Part shown: one piece after another, positions 59,967-64,000 of the stretch
Numbering within the stretch: position 1 is the first letter of the stretch
Layout of the letters: each line of letters starts with the position of its first letter
DNA from: Arthrospiribacter ruber
GTDB lineage: Bacteria > Bacteroidota > Bacteroidia > Cytophagales > Cyclobacteriaceae
Reading direction: 5' to 3'
NCBI RefSeq assembly: GCF_019343195.1
Contig: NZ_RPHB01000003.1
Span: 1-64,000, forward strand
Length of the DNA: 64,000 bases
Notes under the pieces: model-generated
Seen by the model: the letters and a program-made list of their open reading frames with translations, nothing else
The model's database searches: none
Told to the model about the DNA's origin: nothing
Program-made: the position numbers and the translations under genes

Positions 59967-61766
59967 ATGAAAACAATAACAAAACAATCAATCAACGGCG
60001 GAGAGTTTCTGATCAAAGAAACTGAAGCCCAGGATATCTTCATATTTGAAGAATTTTCCGAAGAACAGAAAATGATGGCGCAAGCCTGTCAGGATTTTAT
60101 CGATACCGAAATCCATCCGAAAATAGAGGAAATCGATAGCATGAAAAACCCTGACTTGGTACCTTCTATCTTCAAGAAAGCAGGTGAATTGGGTCTTTTG
60201 GGTATTTCCGTACCTGAAAATTACGGAGGAATGGGCATGAGTTTCAACACTTCTATGCTTATTGCTGACATCATCGGTGGTGCAGGATCTTTTTCCACCA
60301 CTTATGGAGCACATACAGGAATAGGTACTTTGCCGATCCTGTATTATGGCAATGAAGAACAAAAGGCCAAGTACTTACCAAAACTTGCTACCGGTGAATG
60401 GGCAGCTTGTTACTGCCTCACCGAACCGGATGCAGGTTCCGATGCCAACAGCGGAAAGACCAAAGCAGTGCTTACAGAGGATGGAAAACACTACGTTATC
60501 AATGGTCAGAAGATGTGGATTTCCAATGCTGGATTCGCTGATATTTTTATTGTTTTTGCCAAAATTGAGGATGATAAAAACCTGACAGCCTTTATCGTTG
60601 AAAAGGACTTTGGTGGAATCACCATGAATGAAGAGGAGAAAAAGATGGGTATCAAAGGATCTTCCACCCGTCAGGTTTTCTTCAATGACTGTAAAGTCCC
60701 TGTAGAAAACATGCTCTCTGAGCGTCAAAACGGATTTAAGATTGCTGTAAATATCCTCAATATCGGTAGAATCAAACTGGGTGCAGGAGTATTGGGAGGC
60801 TGTAGGACCGTGGCCTCTTATGCCATCAAGTATTCCAGCGAAAGAAAACAATTTGGTGTTTCGATAAGCACATTTGGAGCCATCAAGCAAAAATTGGCTG
60901 AGATGGCTGTGAGGACTTATGCTTGCGAATCCCTTTGCTATAGAGCAGGTCAGGATATCGAAGACAGAATGGCTGCATTGGCTGCCGAAGGATTGGAGGA
61001 TACAGAAGCCAAGTTGAAAGCCCTAGAGCAATTTGCCATAGAAGCCGCAATAGCTAAAGTTCACGGATCTGAAGTGTTGGATTATGTAGTGGATCAAGGT
61101 GTGCAGGTATATGGTGGAATGGGATATTCGGCTGATGCACCTATGGAAAGAGCCTACCGAGACGCCAGGATATCCAGAATTTATGAAGGTACCAATGAGA
61201 TCAACAGGATGCTTATGGTAGGTATGCTATTGAAAAGGGCCATGAAAGGTGAAATCAACCTTTTTGAACCTGCAATGGCAGTAGGTAACGAGCTTACCTC
61301 AGTACCAAGTTTTGACAGCATAGATACTTCAGAGCTTTTTGCTGCCGAAAAAGAAGTCATCAAAAAGCTGAAAAAGGTGTTTCTCATGGTCGGAGGCAAA
61401 GCTGCTATGGCACTGCAGGACAAAATCGAATCTGAGCAAGAAGTCATGATGAACCTTGCAGATGTGATGATTGAAATCTATGCGGCTGAATCTGCAGTTT
61501 TGAGGACAGAAAAGCTGGTTTCCATTCAAGGAGAAGAAGCTTGCAAGCAGCAGATCGCCATGACTCAAGTGTATTTGTTTGAGGCCGTGGAAAAAATCCA
61601 GACAGCAGCCAAAGAAGCCATCGCGGCTTTTGCTAAAGGTGACGAGCAAAAGGTGATGTTGATGGGTCTTAAAAGGTGGACCAAGGCAGACTTGGTCAAT
61701 ACTAAGGAGCTTAGAAGGCAGATTGCTGATTTTATGATTGAAAAAGGCAAATACCCTTTTTCCTGA
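59967..61766 (+). CDS. fadE: Acyl-CoA dehydrogenase, FadE type
   Basis: 599 residues from the ATG at 59967; the longer open frame from 59934 reads through the heptad array and is not the real N-terminus. The acyl-CoA dehydrogenase core covers about 30-430: GLLGISVPENYGGMGMS, CYCLTEPDAGSDANS, MWISNAGFAD and YEGTNEINRM, with the catalytic Glu in this last motif. A C-terminal extension of about 160 residues, as in B. subtilis FadE and mitochondrial VLCAD/ACAD9, follows. It makes the trans-2 double bond in the first oxidation step. A terminator lies 62 bp after the stop, ending the operon. Confidence 0.93.
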   Translation: MKTITKQSINGGEFLIKETEAQDIFIFEEFSEEQKMMAQACQDFIDTEIHPKIEEIDSMKNPDLVPSIFKKAGELGLLGISVPENYGGMGMSFNTSMLIADIIGGAGSFSTTYGAHTGIGTLPILYYGNEEQKAKYLPKLATGEWAACYCLTEPDAGSDANSGKTKAVLTEDGKHYVINGQKMWISNAGFADIFIVFAKIEDDKNLTAFIVEKDFGGITMNEEEKKMGIKGSSTRQVFFNDCKVPVENMLSERQNGFKIAVNILNIGRIKLGAGVLGGCRTVASYAIKYSSERKQFGVSISTFGAIKQKLAEMAVRTYACESLCYRAGQDIEDRMAALAAEGLEDTEAKLKALEQFAIEAAIAKVHGSEVLDYVVDQGVQVYGGMGYSADAPMERAYRDARISRIYEGTNEINRMLMVGMLLKRAMKGEINLFEPAMAVGNELTSVPSFDSIDTSELFAAEKEVIKKLKKVFLMVGGKAAMALQDKIESEQEVMMNLADVMIEIYAAESAVLRTEKLVSIQGEEACKQQIAMTQVYLFEAVEKIQTAAKEAIAAFAKGDEQKVMLMGLKRWTKADLVNTKELRRQIADFMIEKGKYPFS

Positions 61767-61827
61767 TACAATAATTTGAAAAAGGAAAACCTGTATTTCA
61801 TTTGTATTGAAAAATAGGAAATCACTT

Positions 61828-61866
61828 AAAAAAGACCCTTGAATTATCAGGGGTCTTTTATTTTTT
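61828..61866 (+). terminator. Terminator of the fad operon
   Basis: AAAAGACCC pairs with GGGTCTTTT (61830-61838 with 61851-61859) around a 12-nt loop, then a T-rich tail. Confidence 0.85.
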
Positions 61867-61996
61867 AGAGAGGGGAAAAAGGAAGAAAAAGCTCAAGCTT
61901 ATGAATGCCAAATGATTGTAGATTTTTTATGAAAATTTCAATGTTAAGTTTTATTTTTCAAACAACTTTAAAGGCCGTTTTGGAGTACACTATAGT

Positions 61997-62599
61997 ATGA
62001 AAAACACCCTATCTGCACTGTTAGTAATGGTTTTGGCCTCTTGTGCCTCTGTCAATTTCAATTCGCAAAAATTGATCAATCAGGAGAAAACTTACAATTC
62101 TCTGTTTGTTCTATTGACCCATTCGGATGATACATTTTATGAATGGGACGAAGACAATTATCAGTATTTATTTTTTGGTAAGTTCAATGACCTTGACCAT
62201 GACAGTGACAGAAGGATGCTTTCCAACAGTCTCAAAAGATACCTGAATTCTGTTAACTTAACTTTTGCCAATCAACATTTTCCTATACACAAGCCTGTGC
62301 CTTATTCAGAGTTTATGGAAAAAATCGGAGAACTGGATTTTGATGGAATGTTGATCGTGCATACCAGAGAAAAATGGGTAGATGAAGAATATACGGATTC
62401 CGGAAGAGTAACCCGGCCTAATTCAGGCTACCACCTTTTTCTTCTGGACAAAGAAGACCTCGAAATAGCATGGTTGGCAAGAACAAACGTAGCAGGTACG
62501 GCAATGCATAACTTTCAGGAAATCTATAATTCATTTTCCCGAGAACTTGCCAAAGAAATGCACGAAAAGGGGCTGATTCGTAGACCTTATACTTATTGA
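61997..62599 (+). CDS. Lipoprotein of unknown function
   Basis: 200 residues, lipobox VLASC (Cys16). The mature protein contains SLFVLLTHSDDTFYEWDEDNYQYLFFGKF, many aromatic and acidic residues, FDGMLIVHTREKWVDEEYTDSG, and LFLLDKEDLEIAWLARTNVAGTAMHNF. The strand-loop order resembles small lipoproteins of the DUF4136 or CsgG-like N-terminal kind, but I cannot name the family. Single gene between two terminator-bounded units. Confidence 0.65.
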   Translation: MKNTLSALLVMVLASCASVNFNSQKLINQEKTYNSLFVLLTHSDDTFYEWDEDNYQYLFFGKFNDLDHDSDRRMLSNSLKRYLNSVNLTFANQHFPIHKPVPYSEFMEKIGELDFDGMLIVHTREKWVDEEYTDSGRVTRPNSGYHLFLLDKEDLEIAWLARTNVAGTAMHNFQEIYNSFSRELAKEMHEKGLIRRPYTY

Positions 62600-62756
62600 A
62601 AAAATAAAAATCAATTGATATTCAAATAGGTTTAAAGTTTATTTTGATATTTTTTTCTATAAGATTTCATATTTTTAAAATGATTATTGAGACAGAATAA
62701 TATTTTTATGCGTCAAGGTTGAGTTCATTTATTTTCATTAAAAAAACTAAACGCTC

Positions 62757-63701
62757 ATGAAAAAATTGAAATTAAACTTTTGGATTTTCTCTGTATTGTT
62801 AAATGTTCTGTTTTTTACAGCATGTGACCCTAATGATAAGGAAGGTCCGGTGGATTTTAGGATTACCTCTCAGGAATTTGAAGATGGTATCATGATTGTC
62901 CGAATTTCTGAAGATGGCACAACAAGTTTTACTATTGAGACCAACCTTCCTGCTGAATTTTCCATACAGTTTCCGGCAGATGAATATGAAATTTCGCCAT
63001 CCGGTGAGTTTAGCTTTTCCGGATCAAATACGCATATCAATGTTTTTTTTGTTGAAGTGAAAAGAGAAGGATCGGACATTGACAAAAAAATTCTTCCTGT
63101 GATACTGACAAACCGGCCCCAAGAGTACAGAAAAGTGGTCAATTCATTGGTCAATTTTCAGAATCAGAATAAAGAACTGGCATTGGTATTAAGACACATG
63201 GAAGCGGATGTGGGATCGGATAGGGAGGATTCAGGCCTTGATGAATGGTGGACATCCTGTGACCCTGATGTAGCAAGACAGCTAAGTCAAAGCGGGAAAA
63301 ATATGTCTTTACTCATTGGAAATACCATTAAAAAATTAGATATTCCGGTAGGACAAGGTATCAGCAGCCAAATGTGTAGGGCTTCACAATCTTTGGAGTC
63401 CATGGAACTTGGACTTTCCATCTTGAGGCTGAAGGAGCTCAATCCACTGGCCGAATTTGATCCTGAAAATGCATTTTCAAGAGCATCTGACTTTTTACCT
63501 GACTACATGAGTCAAGAAGAAATGCTTCTGGTCGGCGGTCACTTTAATTTAATATTGGGAAACCCTTTCTATGAACAATTTGCTTTTTTCAGGATGGGTG
63601 ATGGCTTTTTGCTGGAGAAAGGTTCACAGGGTCAATTGGAATTGGTGGGAGGAGTTCCCAACGAAATCTGGAGGGCCATGCTGTATTCTGATTTTTATTG
63701 A
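62757..63701 (+). CDS. Lipoprotein with beta-domain and histidine-phosphatase domain
   Basis: 314 residues, lipobox FFTAC (Cys23). Residues 30-120 form a beta-sandwich-like part (VDFRITSQEFEDGIMIVRISEDGTTSFTIETNLP). From about 138 on there is a histidine-phosphatase fold: ALVLRHMEADVGSD with the probable phospho-acceptor His147, QLSQSGKNMSLLIGNTIKKL, SSQMCRASQSLE (the second Arg) and LLVGGHFNLIL (the second His). The usual RHG is RHM here, so activity is uncertain. Combination with an N-terminal adhesion-like domain is unusual. A strong terminator follows. Confidence 0.75.
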   Translation: MKKLKLNFWIFSVLLNVLFFTACDPNDKEGPVDFRITSQEFEDGIMIVRISEDGTTSFTIETNLPAEFSIQFPADEYEISPSGEFSFSGSNTHINVFFVEVKREGSDIDKKILPVILTNRPQEYRKVVNSLVNFQNQNKELALVLRHMEADVGSDREDSGLDEWWTSCDPDVARQLSQSGKNMSLLIGNTIKKLDIPVGQGISSQMCRASQSLESMELGLSILRLKELNPLAEFDPENAFSRASDFLPDYMSQEEMLLVGGHFNLILGNPFYEQFAFFRMGDGFLLEKGSQGQLELVGGVPNEIWRAMLYSDFY

Positions 63702-63703
63702 TC

Positions 63704-63742
63704 AATCTTGCCAGGTTTTTTTTAAACCTGGCAAGATTTTTT
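63704..63742. terminator. Bidirectional-type terminator between convergent genes
   Basis: AATCTTGCCAGGTTT (63704-63718) pairs perfectly with AAACCTGGCAAGATT (63724-63738), 15 bp with a loop of five T, ending in T. It sits between the gene ending at 63701 and the minus-strand gene ending at 63762. Confidence 0.92.
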
Positions 63743-63761
63743 CCCATCGGATCATTCAAGG

Positions 63762-64000
63762 CTAAAACTCCAAGATACCTTTTTCCTTACCCTTATACAA
63801 AATCAGGCTTTTGGGTTTTTTGTCCACATAAAAGTTGATGATGTTTTGCTGACCATCAAAATGTGCCAACAATACATCAATTCTGATATTGACCTTTTGG
63901 GGACGGGGAACATTTTTTATCTCTAAATAAAACCAAGCGGCTTCTTCCTCTATTTCATATCCTAAATATTCCGGTTGAATGACCTTTCCGTTGACAGTAA
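63762..64000 (-). CDS. DUF6702-like protein, C-terminal part (5' end outside window)
   Basis: Reading the minus strand from the right edge, 78 codons are open and end in TAG at 63762-63764. The segment begins TVNGKVIQPEYLGYEIEEE, contains AWFYLEIKNVPRPQKVNIR, then QQNIINFYVDKKPKSLIL, and finishes KGILEF. It agrees in pattern with the C-terminal half of DUF6702 proteins (recognised from memory): a beta-rich secreted domain often found beside peptidases or metal transport genes. Only the end can be seen, so function is open. Confidence 0.65.
   Translation of the reverse strand, partial: TVNGKVIQPEYLGYEIEEEAAWFYLEIKNVPRPQKVNIRIDVLLAHFDGQQNIINFYVDKKPKSLILYKGKEKGILEF

Noticed and set aside
60375-60890. 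171-codon minus-strand frame
   Set aside because: Antisense to the acyl-CoA dehydrogenase core; the product has no recognisable fold.

Overview
The window reads as a chromosomal segment of an AT-rich member of the Bacteroidota, most likely order Cytophagales near the Cyclobacteriaceae (inference). Supporting signs are gliding-associated proteins (GldE, a GldJ-like lipoprotein), a DUF4221 lipoprotein, a 29-residue AURKAIP1/COX24-like ribosomal protein, few Shine-Dalgarno sites, and TAnnTTTG-type -7 promoter elements. No rRNA, tRNA or CRISPR array is visible.

0-34 kb: a transposase 3' end at the left edge is followed by mostly minus-strand housekeeping genes. These are two secreted thioredoxin-fold proteins, an M28 peptidase, a thioredoxin/DUF6952 pair, YjjX, a YebC-like regulator, NDH-2, the GltB/GltD glutamate synthase pair, the mutY-ssb-gldE cluster (gldD missing downstream), an HU protein, an RNase E/G, a DUF1456 protein, a SIMPL protein, an M14 carboxypeptidase, a dipeptide epimerase, small lipoproteins, GldJ and Mfd. 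A 0.3-kb transposase-less repeat element (22.6-22.9 kb) and three perfect DnaA boxes in a row (2.15 kb) lie between genes.

34-52 kb: mostly plus-strand genes. They include an oxidase subunit III-like protein, hflK-hflC, a Fur regulator (minus), a retropepsin/PDZ protein, a large PAS/GAF histidine kinase, lemA with two TPM genes, comF (minus), a CMD protein, exonuclease III, an RsbW-like ATPase, ybeY, mnmG, a methyltransferase and an Ig-like lipoprotein. Two parS sites (TGTTCCACGTGAAACA type) stand between ybeY and mnmG. About 4.6 kb further on, a 450-bp AT-rich gap carries a cluster of DnaA boxes. Together these make 52.3-52.8 kb a good candidate for the replication origin.

52.8-61.8 kb: a fatty-acid beta-oxidation locus, all on plus. 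It holds an acyl-CoA synthetase, a MarR regulator with two 14-bp palindromic operators, and fadN-fadA-fadE in the order known from Bacillus subtilis. Both junctions of fadN-fadA-fadE carry a small cassette: one four-helix-bundle (TIGR02436/S23-type) gene between inverted arrays of degenerate 7-bp repeats. The second cassette fits so tightly that its first heptad contains the fadA stop codon and its last heptad ends 3 bp before the fadE ATG. This is the strongest candidate for an undescribed mobile element in the window.

61.8-64 kb: an unknown lipoprotein, a histidine-phosphatase lipoprotein, and the 3' end of a DUF6702-like gene running off the right edge.
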